Shown: piece after piece, positions 22,491 to 30,851 of the stretch | Position numbering within the stretch: the stretch's first letter is position 1 | Layout of the letters: each line of letters begins with the position of its first letter | Origin: Acidobacteriota bacterium | Lineage (GTDB): Bacteria > Acidobacteriota > Terriglobia > Acidiferrales > 2-02-FULL-67-57 | Direction: 5' to 3' | Assembly: GCA_022571295.1 (NCBI GenBank) | Contig: JACZYA010000014.1 | Coordinates: 1-35,288, forward strand | DNA: 35,288 bases | Position numbers and translations under genes: made by a program | The notes under the pieces: model-generated | Seen by the model: only the letters and a program-made list of their open reading frames with translations | Told to the model about the DNA's origin: nothing | Database searches by the model: none

Positions 22491-24116
22491 CTACTTGGAA
22501 TCCCCCTCTGCGGCGATGTTGTTCCGCAGCGCGCGCGCCAGCACGCGGCCGGTGGCGAGCGCGGGAGGAGTGATGCCAAGCGCAGCCGCCAGCGTAGGCG
22601 CCAAGTCCGTGGTTGACACCTGCCCGCGGTAGGTGCCGGGACGAAACGCCGCGCCGAAAAAGATCAGCGGCACGTGGGTGTCGTAAGAATAGTGCGTGCC
22701 GTGCATCGCAGTCTTGAGCCGTGCCTCCGAACTGGCGAAGGGCGCTTGAATCAGCACCACATCGGCGCTGCGGCCGGGGTAGGAGCTGCGGCGCACGAAC
22801 TCGATGGTGGCGGCGTCCGCCGAGGCAACGTGCGGACCTACGTAGCCGATGATGGCGTCAAAGGCCATGGCCGCCTGGCCCACTACTTTGGCGGCCTGCG
22901 CCAAACTGACATTGTGCTCCCGCAGCGTGTCGCGGTTAAAGGTCAGGCCGGCGCGGGGGATCAGCCACTCCGCCTCGCCCCAGCGATCCACCAACGCCTT
23001 TTTGACGGCGGCCTGCACGGCGGCGCCGTCGAAGGTCTTGGCCCGGATGCCACGCGCGCGGGACTGTTCCACCAGGGGCGCTACGCCGTGGTCGGCCGAG
23101 AGCACCAGCCAGTAGTTCCCCTCCCCCACTTGCCGGTCGAGAAAGCTTAGCAGCTCGGCCACCTGCGCGTCGGTCTGCACGGTCAGTTCCTCCACCTCAT
23201 CGCTGTAGGGGCCCCACCGATGGCCGACCATGTCGTTGGAAGAAAAGCCCACGAAAAGGAAATCCGTCACCTCATCTTCGCCCAACTCTTTCTGCTGCAC
23301 CAATTCCTGCGCAAAATCGAGGACGATTTGGTTGCCGTGTGGGGTGTAGGGCAAGCGGCCATAGAATTCCTCATCGGGCCGGCCGCTCGCAGTGGTCAGT
23401 GAAAGGAACATCCGGCCGCCCGCCTTCCAGTCCTTCCCGTAATAGCTGTCGGCGCCCTGCTGCTCATTGAAGGCGACGACCCAGGCGGGCAGCTCCTCGT
23501 GGTAGTAGCGGCTGGTGATGAAACGCCCGCTTTGGTAATCGTACCAGTAAGCGCCGGAGGCGCTGTGGCCGGTGGAGAAGACCGCGGAGCGATCTTTGAT
23601 GGCAACACCGAACACTTTGGCCTCGCCCCCGGTGGCCAGGCGCAGCTCATCCGCCAGCGTGTTTCCCACCAGATTGTGGGGTGAGGCGCTGCGCTGGCTT
23701 TCCACTCCGACTACCGGAAAAGCCTCGTCAACCACCGCCTCCACCCGCTCTCCGCGATCTGGGTCGTACCACTCGTTGCCGGCGATGCCGTGGCGGTCGG
23801 GTGTGGTGCCGGTGGCCAGGGTGGCGTGGCCGGCGCCGGTCACGGTACGGGCGTAGGGATAAAAACAAGAGGCAAAGTTCGCGCCCTCGCGCAGCAGGCG
23901 GTTGAAGCCGTCGGGGCCGAAGCGGTCGCGGAAGCGCACCAGATAGTCGGCCCGGAGCTGGTCAATGACCAGCACCACCACCAGACGCGGCGCCGCCACC
24001 TCGACTGCGGGCGTCGCCTCAGCAGCTAGCAACCAGCAGTTACCGCCCACACCCAGAAACAGGAATAAGACAAGAAAGGAGACGAAGAACAGACGTGACC
24101 CGGAAGAAGTATTCAT
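22491..24116 (-). CDS. Secreted alkaline phosphatase / phosphodiesterase superfamily protein
   Basis: The 541-residue product begins with a signal peptide (hydrophobic about residues 9-31). It has the layout of PafA/PhoK-type phosphatases: metal-binding D52 in VLVIDQLRADY, the nucleophile motif RTVTGAGHATLATGTTP (the active Thr is T91 or T93), FVGFSSNDMVGHRWGP and SADHGVAPL for the second metal site, and THVPLIFFG near the C terminus. It should hydrolyse phosphate esters in the periplasm; the exact substrate cannot be read from the sequence. AGGAGG lies ten bases before the ATG. It is divergent from pyrR and leads directly into pyrD, three bases after its stop, which suggests a link to nucleotide or phosphate scavenging. 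Confidence 0.88.
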   Translation of the reverse strand: MNTSSGSRLFFVSFLVLFLFLGVGGNCWLLAAEATPAVEVAAPRLVVVLVIDQLRADYLVRFRDRFGPDGFNRLLREGANFASCFYPYARTVTGAGHATLATGTTPDRHGIAGNEWYDPDRGERVEAVVDEAFPVVGVESQRSASPHNLVGNTLADELRLATGGEAKVFGVAIKDRSAVFSTGHSASGAYWYDYQSGRFITSRYYHEELPAWVVAFNEQQGADSYYGKDWKAGGRMFLSLTTASGRPDEEFYGRLPYTPHGNQIVLDFAQELVQQKELGEDEVTDFLFVGFSSNDMVGHRWGPYSDEVEELTVQTDAQVAELLSFLDRQVGEGNYWLVLSADHGVAPLVEQSRARGIRAKTFDGAAVQAAVKKALVDRWGEAEWLIPRAGLTFNRDTLREHNVSLAQAAKVVGQAAMAFDAIIGYVGPHVASADAATIEFVRRSSYPGRSADVVLIQAPFASSEARLKTAMHGTHYSYDTHVPLIFFGAAFRPGTYRGQVSTTDLAPTLAAALGITPPALATGRVLARALRNNIAAEGDSK

Positions 24117-24347
24117 GTTCGGACGACCTCCTCAGCGAGCTTGAGCCTATCACAGAGCGGGCAACCCGCGCTGTGCTGTGGTTGCCGCCGTGCGTACGCA
24201 CTGCTGGTACGACGCGAACTACAACTACGGGGTTGCAGGAAACGCGCCTTACCCATCTCCATCACGCCAGCACAGCAGCCAGTAGTGTCTTAATTTGAGC
24301 CATTCGGAACTCGGCCCAAATCACACCGAGCCCTGCGGCCCACTTCC
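24117..24347. promoter_or_regulatory. Divergent regulatory region between phosphatase and pyrR
   Basis: This region is non-coding. It holds a 25-base near-palindrome at 24151-24175 (CACAG and GCGGG arms with one A-G mismatch and a three-base loop, CAA) and a perfect 12-base palindrome, GTGCGTACGCAC, at 24190-24201. The first lies in the probable phosphatase leader. The remainder shows no gene, tRNA or clear terminator. The dyads are candidate operators. Confidence 0.45.
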
Positions 24348-24376
24348 TTGACAGAAATCAGACCCAGCCCTAGTAT
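24348..24376 (+). promoter_or_regulatory. Near-consensus sigma-70 promoter of pyrRBC
   Basis: A perfect TTGACA (24348-24353), a 17-base spacer and TAGTAT (24371-24376, 4 of 6) precede pyrR. Transcription would start near 24383, so the leader is only about 22 bases. That is too short for the anti-terminator and terminator pair through which Bacillus PyrR works. Confidence 0.75.
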
Positions 24377-24404
24377 GAGTGGGCCACAACAGGTTCTACC
24401 AAGA

Positions 24405-24956
24405 ATGAAAATAAGGGAAAAAGGCCAACTGATGTCGGCGGCGGAGATTGACCGCACGCTGATGCGCTTGGCGCACGAAATTGTGGAGCGCAACAGCGGG
24501 ATTGATCAAGTGGCGCTGGTCGGCATCCGCCGGCGGGGTGTGCCGCTGGCCGAGCGCCTGGCGGCGCGCATCGAGCAAACCGTAAAGAAGAAAGTTCTGG
24601 TAGCGACCATTGACGTCACCCTTTACCGCGACGACCTTTCCACCGTCGCGCCCCAGCCGGTGGTCAAGACCAAAGACCTGGGGGTGGCGGTGGACGGCCG
24701 CACGCTGATCCTGGTGGACGACGTTCTCTACACCGGCCGCACCATCCGCGCCTCCATGAACGCGCTCTTCAGCTATGGACGCCCGGCGCGCGTCCACCTC
24801 TGCGTCCTGATCGACCGCGGCTGGCGCGAGTTGCCGATTGAAGCCAACTACGTGGGCCGAAACGTGCAGACCGCCGCCAACGAAATCATCGAAGTGCGCT
24901 TGCAGGAAGTCGATTCCGAAGAACGGGTACTGCTGGTGGAGAAGGTGGACGATTGA
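24405..24956 (+). CDS. pyrR: Bifunctional pyr operon regulator / uracil phosphoribosyltransferase
   Basis: PyrR senses UMP and in Bacillus attenuates pyr operon mRNA; many members also make UMP from uracil and PRPP. The 183-residue product has the PRPP-binding loop LILVDDVLYTGRT (residues 101-113), the GIRRRGVPLAERL segment (40-52) and the VTLYRDDL flexible-loop motif (71-78). I start at ATG 24405: the longer in-frame TTG at 24348 is the promoter -35 itself. Homologues begin at a similar distance before the AAEIDRTLMRLAHE motif. An ATG at 24432 with AAGG seven bases upstream remains possible. It heads the pyrR-pyrB-pyrC operon. Confidence 0.93.
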   Translation: MKIREKGQLMSAAEIDRTLMRLAHEIVERNSGIDQVALVGIRRRGVPLAERLAARIEQTVKKKVLVATIDVTLYRDDLSTVAPQPVVKTKDLGVAVDGRTLILVDDVLYTGRTIRASMNALFSYGRPARVHLCVLIDRGWRELPIEANYVGRNVQTAANEIIEVRLQEVDSEERVLLVEKVDD

Positions 24957-24994
24957 ACCCTGCCCCGGCGGATCCCCGGTGAGGTGCCCGCTAC

Positions 24995-26008
24995 TTGCCT
25001 GCCCGTAACACCGCCCTCCCCCGCTTAGCGGGCCGACACCTGTTGGGCATCGAGCCTCTGGCCCCGGAAGACATTGAGCTGATCCTGGCCACCGCCCAGA
25101 AATACCAGACCCGCACCCCGCGCGCAGTCCGGCCCGTGCCCCGGCTCGACCTGCTGCGCGGCAAGACGCTGGTGCTGGCTTTCTTCGAGGCCTCCACCCG
25201 CACGCGCGTCTCCTTCGAGATGGCGGCCCAGCGGCTGGGCATGGACGTGGTGAACCTGGCGCTGGAAGCCTCCAGCGTGCAGAAGGGTGAATCGCTGCTC
25301 GACACCGTGAAGACGCTGGTTGCCATGCGCCCCGACGCGCTGGTGATCCGCCACCGGAGCTCCGGCGTTCCGCACTTCCTCGCGCGCCACACCGATGTGC
25401 CCATCCTGAACGCCGGCGACGGCACCCACGAACATCCCACCCAGGCCCTGCTGGACGCGCTCACCATGCGGGACCACAAAGGCGGGTTGAAGGGTCTGCG
25501 AGTAGCTATCCTGGGCGACATCCTCCACAGCCGCGTGGCCCGCTCCAACATTCACCTGCTGAGCAAATTCGGCGCACGCATCGCGCTGGCCGGTCCTCCG
25601 CCGCTGGTGCCGAAAGACTTTGAGCGGCTCGCCCCCAGCGTCACCGTGCACGCCGGGCTGGAAGACGCCTTGCGGGAGGCCGACGTAGTCATGATTCTGC
25701 GCGTGCAACTGGAGCGGTTGCGCGAGCCCCTGTTCGCCTCACCGGCCGAGTACGCCCGCCACTACTGCCTGACCCCCGCCCGGCTGGCACTGGCCAAGCC
25801 CGACGCCATCGTCATGCACCCGGGGCCGTTCTTGCGTGGGATTGACATCGCCGGCGAAGTGGCCGACAGCGAGCGCTCCGTCATTCCCGACCAAGTGGAA
25901 AACGGCGTCGCCGTGCGCATGGCGCTGCTGGAGCTGCTGGCTCCGCCGACGGCGGGGCTGGCCCCGCCAGCGCCCGAGTCGGGCAAGGCCGGGAAGAAGA
26001 AAAAATGA
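24995..26008 (+). CDS. pyrB: Aspartate carbamoyltransferase catalytic subunit
   Basis: PyrB joins carbamoyl phosphate and aspartate, the committed step of pyrimidine synthesis. The 337-residue product has the carbamoyl phosphate motif S67-T-R-T70, the catalytic lysine loop around K97 (QKGES), H147-P-T-Q150 and MHPGPFLRGIDI near the C terminus. Both ends are longer than usual: about 13 residues precede RHLLGIE, and about 20 follow ALLELL (APPTAG onward, ending in four lysines). The C-terminal extension begins with the palindromic repeat shared with pyrD. The start is TTG, with GAGG ten bases upstream. It overlaps pyrC by four bases. No pyrI regulatory subunit is seen. Confidence 0.96.
   Translation: MPARNTALPRLAGRHLLGIEPLAPEDIELILATAQKYQTRTPRAVRPVPRLDLLRGKTLVLAFFEASTRTRVSFEMAAQRLGMDVVNLALEASSVQKGESLLDTVKTLVAMRPDALVIRHRSSGVPHFLARHTDVPILNAGDGTHEHPTQALLDALTMRDHKGGLKGLRVAILGDILHSRVARSNIHLLSKFGARIALAGPPPLVPKDFERLAPSVTVHAGLEDALREADVVMILRVQLERLREPLFASPAEYARHYCLTPARLALAKPDAIVMHPGPFLRGIDIAGEVADSERSVIPDQVENGVAVRMALLELLAPPTAGLAPPAPESGKAGKKKK
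25936..25963 (+). repeat. GC-rich palindromic repeat, copy in pyrB
   Basis: This is 24 of 28 bases identical to the pyrD element at 22437-22464. The stem pairs 25941-25947 with 25951-25957 (one G-T wobble) around a 3-base loop. A second pairing is possible between 25951-25957 and the adjacent CCCCGCC at 25962-25968. It encodes LAPPTAG at the start of the PyrB C-terminal extension. Confidence 0.7.
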
Positions 26009-27282
26009 AACCGCTGCTCATCAAGAACGGGCGCGTAGTCGATCCGGCCAGCGGGCTGGACGACCGGCGCGACCTGCTGGTGGAAGACGGCCAGATCGCC
26101 GCCCTCGATAAGAAAATCGAAAAGCCCGAGGCCGAGGTCTTCGACGCCACCGACCTGGTAATAGCGCCGGGCTTCATCGACCTGCACACGCACCTGCGCG
26201 AACCGGGCAACGAAGGGGCGGAGACCATCGCCAGCGGCGCGCGCGCGGCTGCGGCCGGCGGCTTCACCGCCGTCTGCGCCATGCCCAACACCCAGCCGGT
26301 GAACGACTCGGTGCTGGTGACCCACTACATCCTCGGCCGCGCCGCTCTGGCGCAGGGCGCGCGCGTCCATCCCATCGGCGCTGTCACCAAGAACAGCCAG
26401 GGCGAAGAGCTGGCGGAGCTGGAGTCCATGCGCGCCGCCGGCATTGTGGCCGTCAGCGACGACGGCCAGCCGGTCTGGAACAGCCGCGTGCTGCGGCGCG
26501 CGCTGGAATACTGCGCTGCGCTGGGCCTGCTCCTGATTGACCACTGCGAAGACCGGCAGCTCGCCGCTGGGGGCGTGATGCACGAAGGCCCCTGGTCGGT
26601 GCGGCTGGGCCTACACGGAATCCCAGCGCTGGCGGAAGAGTTGCCGGTGGCGCGCAACGTTCGTTTGGCGGCGCTCACCGGCGCGCGGGTCCACATCGCG
26701 CACCTTTCCATCGGGAGCGGCCTGGAAGTTGTGCGCCGGGCCAAGGAGCAGGGACTCGCCGTCACCTGCGAAGTCACGCCGCACCACTTCACCCTCACCG
26801 ACGAAGCTTGCCGGGACTACGACCCGCGCTTCAAGATGAATCCGCCGCTGCGCTCACCCGACGACGTGGCCGCTCTGATTGCCGGGTTGGCCGACGGCAC
26901 GGTGGACGCCATCGCCACCGACCATGCACCCCACTCGGATACCAAGAAGCAGACCGACTTCGAGTCCGCGCCCTTCGGGGTCGTCGGATTGGAGACAGCG
27001 CTGGCGGTGGCGCTGGAAAAACTCTACCACCCCGGCAAGATTTCTCTTCCCCGGCTGGTGGAGCTGCTCTCTGCCAACCCGGCCCGGATTGTGGGAGTGC
27101 CGGGGGGCAAGCTGAGTGTGGGGGCGCCCGCCGACATCACCATTTTTTCTCTTGAGAAGAAATGGACCTACCGCGCCGCGGAGGGCTGGTCAAAAAGCCA
27201 CAACTCTCCCTTCGACGGCTGGAGCTTCCGCGGCGGGCCGGTGGCGACCATCGTGGGCGGGAACATCGTCTTCCGCAGTTGA
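26005..27282 (+). CDS. pyrC: Dihydroorotase
   Basis: PyrC cyclises carbamoyl aspartate to dihydroorotate. The 425-residue protein is a type I (amidohydrolase) dihydroorotase with a complete set of metal ligands: H61 and H63 in DLHTHLREPG, D152 in SDDGQPVWN, H180 in IDHCED, H233 in IAHLS and the catalytic D306 in ATDHAPH. This makes an active enzyme likely, unlike the pseudo-dihydroorotases found beside some pyrB genes. Its ATG overlaps the pyrB stop (ATGA at 26005-26008), typical of translational coupling, and the two proteins are known to form a complex in some bacteria. It is the last plus-strand gene before the convergent thiD. Confidence 0.97.
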   Translation: MKPLLIKNGRVVDPASGLDDRRDLLVEDGQIAALDKKIEKPEAEVFDATDLVIAPGFIDLHTHLREPGNEGAETIASGARAAAAGGFTAVCAMPNTQPVNDSVLVTHYILGRAALAQGARVHPIGAVTKNSQGEELAELESMRAAGIVAVSDDGQPVWNSRVLRRALEYCAALGLLLIDHCEDRQLAAGGVMHEGPWSVRLGLHGIPALAEELPVARNVRLAALTGARVHIAHLSIGSGLEVVRRAKEQGLAVTCEVTPHHFTLTDEACRDYDPRFKMNPPLRSPDDVAALIAGLADGTVDAIATDHAPHSDTKKQTDFESAPFGVVGLETALAVALEKLYHPGKISLPRLVELLSANPARIVGVPGGKLSVGAPADITIFSLEKKWTYRAAEGWSKSHNSPFDGWSFRGGPVATIVGGNIVFRS

Positions 27283-27322
27283 CCGCCGGCTGAATTAGCA
27301 AAAAGCAGATTCCTCGCCTGCC

Positions 27323-27341
27323 TGCCCGCCCTGGGTGGGCA
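27323..27341. other. GC-rich hairpin between pyrC and thiD
   Basis: TGCCCGCC pairs with GGTGGGCA (one G-T wobble, three-base loop) 40 bases after the pyrC stop. No T tract follows on either strand. It could slow or stop transcription between the convergent genes; otherwise the 176-base gap (27283-27458) shows nothing recognisable. Confidence 0.35.
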
Positions 27342-27458
27342 AGCCTAACAAGCGGGGCAGACGGAATGGTAGGAAGGCGCAGACAGGTATGTCCGCGCTA
27401 CTGAAAGGCAGAGCAAACGCTCCGAATGACCGTGGCAGGATACTTCTTCCGTGCTCTG

Positions 27459-28337
27459 CTAGAAGTAGCTGGTGGTGGCGTGGACGGGACCTTCCGCCGG
27501 CGTGTGCAGGGAATGGGAGTGAGCCAAGGGGTTATTTTGCTGCCGGTAGGAGTGGTTCAGCAGGCCCTGGCCCTTGCCGAGGGAGTAGCCCTTGGCGATG
27601 GCCTTGGCGACGTAGGCCTTGGCCAGGACGATGGCATCGCTCAGGTTGCGCCCGCCGGCCAGATTGGCGGCCAGGGCGGAGGAGAAGGCGCAGCCGGTGC
27701 CGTGGGTATTGGGAGAGCGCACGCGGTCGCTGCCAAACTCGCTCAGAGCGGCGCCATCGTAGAAGACGTCCACCGGCTTCTCCAGCCCGCCGCCGGTTAC
27801 GACCACGCTGCGGGCGCCAAGCTGGCACAGTTTCTGCGCCGCCTCCCGCATCCCCTTGCAGTCCTTGACCTCGAGGCCAGAAAGGATGCCGGCCTCCGCA
27901 AGGTTGGGCGTAATAACGGTGGCCAGCGGCAGCAGGCGTTCCCGCAACACTTTCACTCCGCCCGGCTCCAACAGTTCCTTCCCGGAAGTCGCCCGCAGCA
28001 CCGGGTCGAGCACCACGTGGGGGAAGTTCCCTTTCTCCAACAGCTCGGCCACTACCTGCGCGTTGGCGCGCGTCCCCAGCATGCCGATTTTCACTCCGAC
28101 GATGGAAACGTCGCCGACCAGCTCGTCGAGCTGCGCCCGCAGCACATCGGCCGAGACCGGCTTGACCCCGCGCACGCCGCCGGTGCTTTGGATGGTCAGC
28201 GCCGTGATGACGGCGACGCCGTAACAGTTATGGGCGGCAAAAGTTTTCAGGTCGGCGCCTACACCCGCGCCGGTGGTGGGATCGAAACCCGCAATGGTGA
28301 GTAGAACCGGGGGTGTCCCGCCTGACGAATTGGCCAT
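27459..28337 (-). CDS. thiD: Hydroxymethylpyrimidine / phosphomethylpyrimidine kinase
   Basis: ThiD phosphorylates HMP and then HMP-phosphate to supply the pyrimidine half of thiamine. The 292-residue product has the ribokinase-fold features of the family: the N-terminal IAGFDPTTGAGVGADLKTF segment (residues 15-33), GVKIGMLG (81-88), VLDPV (109-113) and the catalytic THGTGC motif (H212 to C216). The usual SGGAGIQAD reads TTGAGVGAD here. It is about 25 residues longer than typical ThiD, with a His- and Ser-rich C-terminal tail. No other thiamine gene is near and no thiamine riboswitch is visible upstream. AGGGAGG lies about 12 bases before the ATG. Confidence 0.93.
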   Translation of the reverse strand: MANSSGGTPPVLLTIAGFDPTTGAGVGADLKTFAAHNCYGVAVITALTIQSTGGVRGVKPVSADVLRAQLDELVGDVSIVGVKIGMLGTRANAQVVAELLEKGNFPHVVLDPVLRATSGKELLEPGGVKVLRERLLPLATVITPNLAEAGILSGLEVKDCKGMREAAQKLCQLGARSVVVTGGGLEKPVDVFYDGAALSEFGSDRVRSPNTHGTGCAFSSALAANLAGGRNLSDAIVLAKAYVAKAIAKGYSLGKGQGLLNHSYRQQNNPLAHSHSLHTPAEGPVHATTSYF

Positions 28338-28374
28338 GCTTGCGCTGAGCCTCCCTACCTGCTTTCCACTGCTG

Positions 28375-28403
28375 AGAGTACAGCAAAAAAATTGTCAAGG
28401 CAA
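28375..28403 (-). promoter_or_regulatory. Candidate promoter of thiD
   Basis: On the minus strand TTGCCT (28403-28398), a 17-base spacer and TACTCT (28380-28375) lie in an unusually AT-rich stretch. A perfect TTGACA overlaps at 28398-28393 but has no -10 at a proper distance. The -10 is poor (3 of 6). Confidence 0.35.
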
Positions 28404-28441
28404 AAAGTTTCTGGCCGCAGGGGAAAATTCTTCCCGGGGCC
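28401..28441 (-). terminator. Possible terminator downstream of gdhA
   Basis: On the minus strand a GGGAA/TTCCC stem with outer GGCC pairs (28441-28413) is followed six bases later by TTTTT (28406-28402). The stem has an internal loop, so strength is uncertain. It lies 25 bases after the glutamate dehydrogenase stop. Confidence 0.3.
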
Positions 28442-28465
28442 GGAAGCAGGTTAGAATCCAGTTCT

Positions 28466-29716
<1,251 letters not shown>

Positions 29717-29806
29717 GGTTGAACCTCCGCGAGCTGGAGTTGGAGTAGCTTGCCTCGGGGACACTTTCCGAGCCGTAATCTTTTTTCGTGCCATGGAAAC
29801 GCCCGC

Positions 29807-30118
29807 CTATCGAACCCCGACCTTTTGCTTGGCCGACCGGCTGCGCGCTCGGTAAGCCTGGCGGCAGCGTTCCGAGCAAAAATAGTGGGTCTCCCCGTCC
29901 ACCACCTCGCGCACAGACACGCTCACATCCACATGCGTGCCGCAAATGGGATCGCGCTTGACGGTGCCATGCCGGGGAGGAAGGGATGACTTACTCTCGG
30001 CGTGCCGGACGGCGGACGCAACTATGCGTTTCCATCCACGGCGCCAAAACCAGAGCCACAGCCAGCGCAGGGCCAGCACGATAACCACCAGCGCCGCCAG
30101 GCGCAGCAGCCCGGTCAT
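29807..30118 (-). CDS. Membrane-anchored YHS-domain protein
   Basis: The protein of 103 residues has an N-terminal membrane helix (about 3-25, Leu/Trp-rich, followed by arginines) and a C-terminal YHS/TRASH-like domain (about 55-90) with DPICGT, HYFCSERC and three cysteines: C59, C81 and C85. Such domains bind metal ions, often copper or zinc, in membrane or chaperone proteins. It resembles the PP0621-like family by layout; its role is unknown. The ATG overlaps the TPR gene stop by four bases (ATGA), so the two are translationally coupled. Confidence 0.82.
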   Translation of the reverse strand: MTGLLRLAALVVIVLALRWLWLWFWRRGWKRIVASAVRHAESKSSLPPRHGTVKRDPICGTHVDVSVSVREVVDGETHYFCSERCRQAYRARSRSAKQKVGVR

Positions 30119-30699
30119 CGGCGCGGCGACTCCTGCTGTAGGAGTTGCTCCAGGTGCTCGACGCCGGGGAAGTCGGGGTAGTTGCGGCGCAACTGCTGGT
30201 AGGAACGGCGGGCGGCGGCCTTGTCTTGCGGGCCGCGCAACTGAGCCAGAGCGAGGCCGTAGAGAGCCTGGGGCTTGTTCCGCTCCAGCTCCAGCACGCC
30301 GCGGTAGGCGGCCATGGCTTCGTCAAAGCGCTCCAGGTTGTAGTAGCAAGTGGCCAAGTCGGTGCGAGCGTCGGTGTTCCTGGGATCGAGCTCGAGGGTG
30401 CGGCGGTACCAGAAGACGGCGTCGTCCCAGCGCTCGAGGTCGTAGAGAAAGTTCGCCAACTCCAGGGCGGCGCGGCTGTCCTCGGGACTGGCTTCGGCTT
30501 GCTCCCGCAGCTCCTGCCAGCGCTGGGCCACGTCGAAGGGCGGATGCCCCTCAGGAAGCAGGGACGATTCCTCCGGGAGCAGCTCCTCCGGCAACGAACC
30601 CAGCAGGCTGCGGTTGGCGGTTTGGTTGAAGTAAAGATACGCGGAGGCGAAGCCGATGATGCCGAAGATTAAGGCGGTTACCAGCAGGTCACGCCGCAC
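30115..30699 (-). CDS. Membrane-anchored tetratricopeptide repeat protein
   Basis: The protein of 194 residues has an N-terminal membrane helix (LVTALIFGIIGFASAYLYF) after MRRD and three to four TPR units in the rest, including LANFLYDLERWDDAVFWYRR, LATCYYNLERFDEAMAAYRG and ALYGLALAQLRGPQDKAAAR. The fold resembles CcmH/NrfG-type assembly scaffolds, but no cytochrome c genes are near, so I name no pathway. I start at GTG 30699, since GGGGGG lies six bases before it; a GTG at 30717 in the same frame is possible. A strong promoter lies just upstream and the gene heads the TPR-YHS-gdh group. Confidence 0.82.
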   Translation of the reverse strand: MRRDLLVTALIFGIIGFASAYLYFNQTANRSLLGSLPEELLPEESSLLPEGHPPFDVAQRWQELREQAEASPEDSRAALELANFLYDLERWDDAVFWYRRTLELDPRNTDARTDLATCYYNLERFDEAMAAYRGVLELERNKPQALYGLALAQLRGPQDKAAARRSYQQLRRNYPDFPGVEHLEQLLQQESPRR

Positions 30700-30732
30700 A
30701 GATTTCCCCCCTACCACGAACGCGGATACGCC

Positions 30733-30761
30733 AGTCTAGCGGCGGGCTGCGGGAGTGTCAA
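30733..30761 (-). promoter_or_regulatory. Sigma-70 promoter of the TPR-YHS-gdh group
   Basis: On the minus strand a perfect TTGACA (30761-30756), a 17-base spacer and TAGACT (30738-30733, 4 of 6) lie about 34 bases before the GTG start. It closely resembles the pyrR promoter (TTGACA, 17 bases, TAGTAT). Confidence 0.7.
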
Positions 30762-30801
30762 TGGGCCTTGGAACCGGCAGATTCCAATAGGGTTCCCCCA
30801 A

Positions 30802-30818
30802 GCAGGGGCTCGCCCTGC
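30802..30818 (-). terminator. Weak hairpin after the alpha/beta hydrolase gene
   Basis: GCAGGG (30802-30807) pairs with CCCTGC (30813-30818) around a five-base loop, about 34 bases after the hydrolase stop. No T tract follows, so termination is uncertain. Confidence 0.3.
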
Positions 30819-30851
30819 AGGCCGCTGGACTAGACTCAATTGACCCGCTAG

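Noticed and set aside
24348-24404. TTG at 24348 as pyrR start
   Set aside because: The TTG is the first half of the TTGACA -35 box, so it would not be transcribed from this promoter.
28338-28465. Thiamine (TPP) riboswitch upstream of thiD, prompted by a CTGAGA
   Set aside because: The CTGAGA is on the plus strand, opposite to thiD, and no GGGTGC or ACCC element accompanies it.
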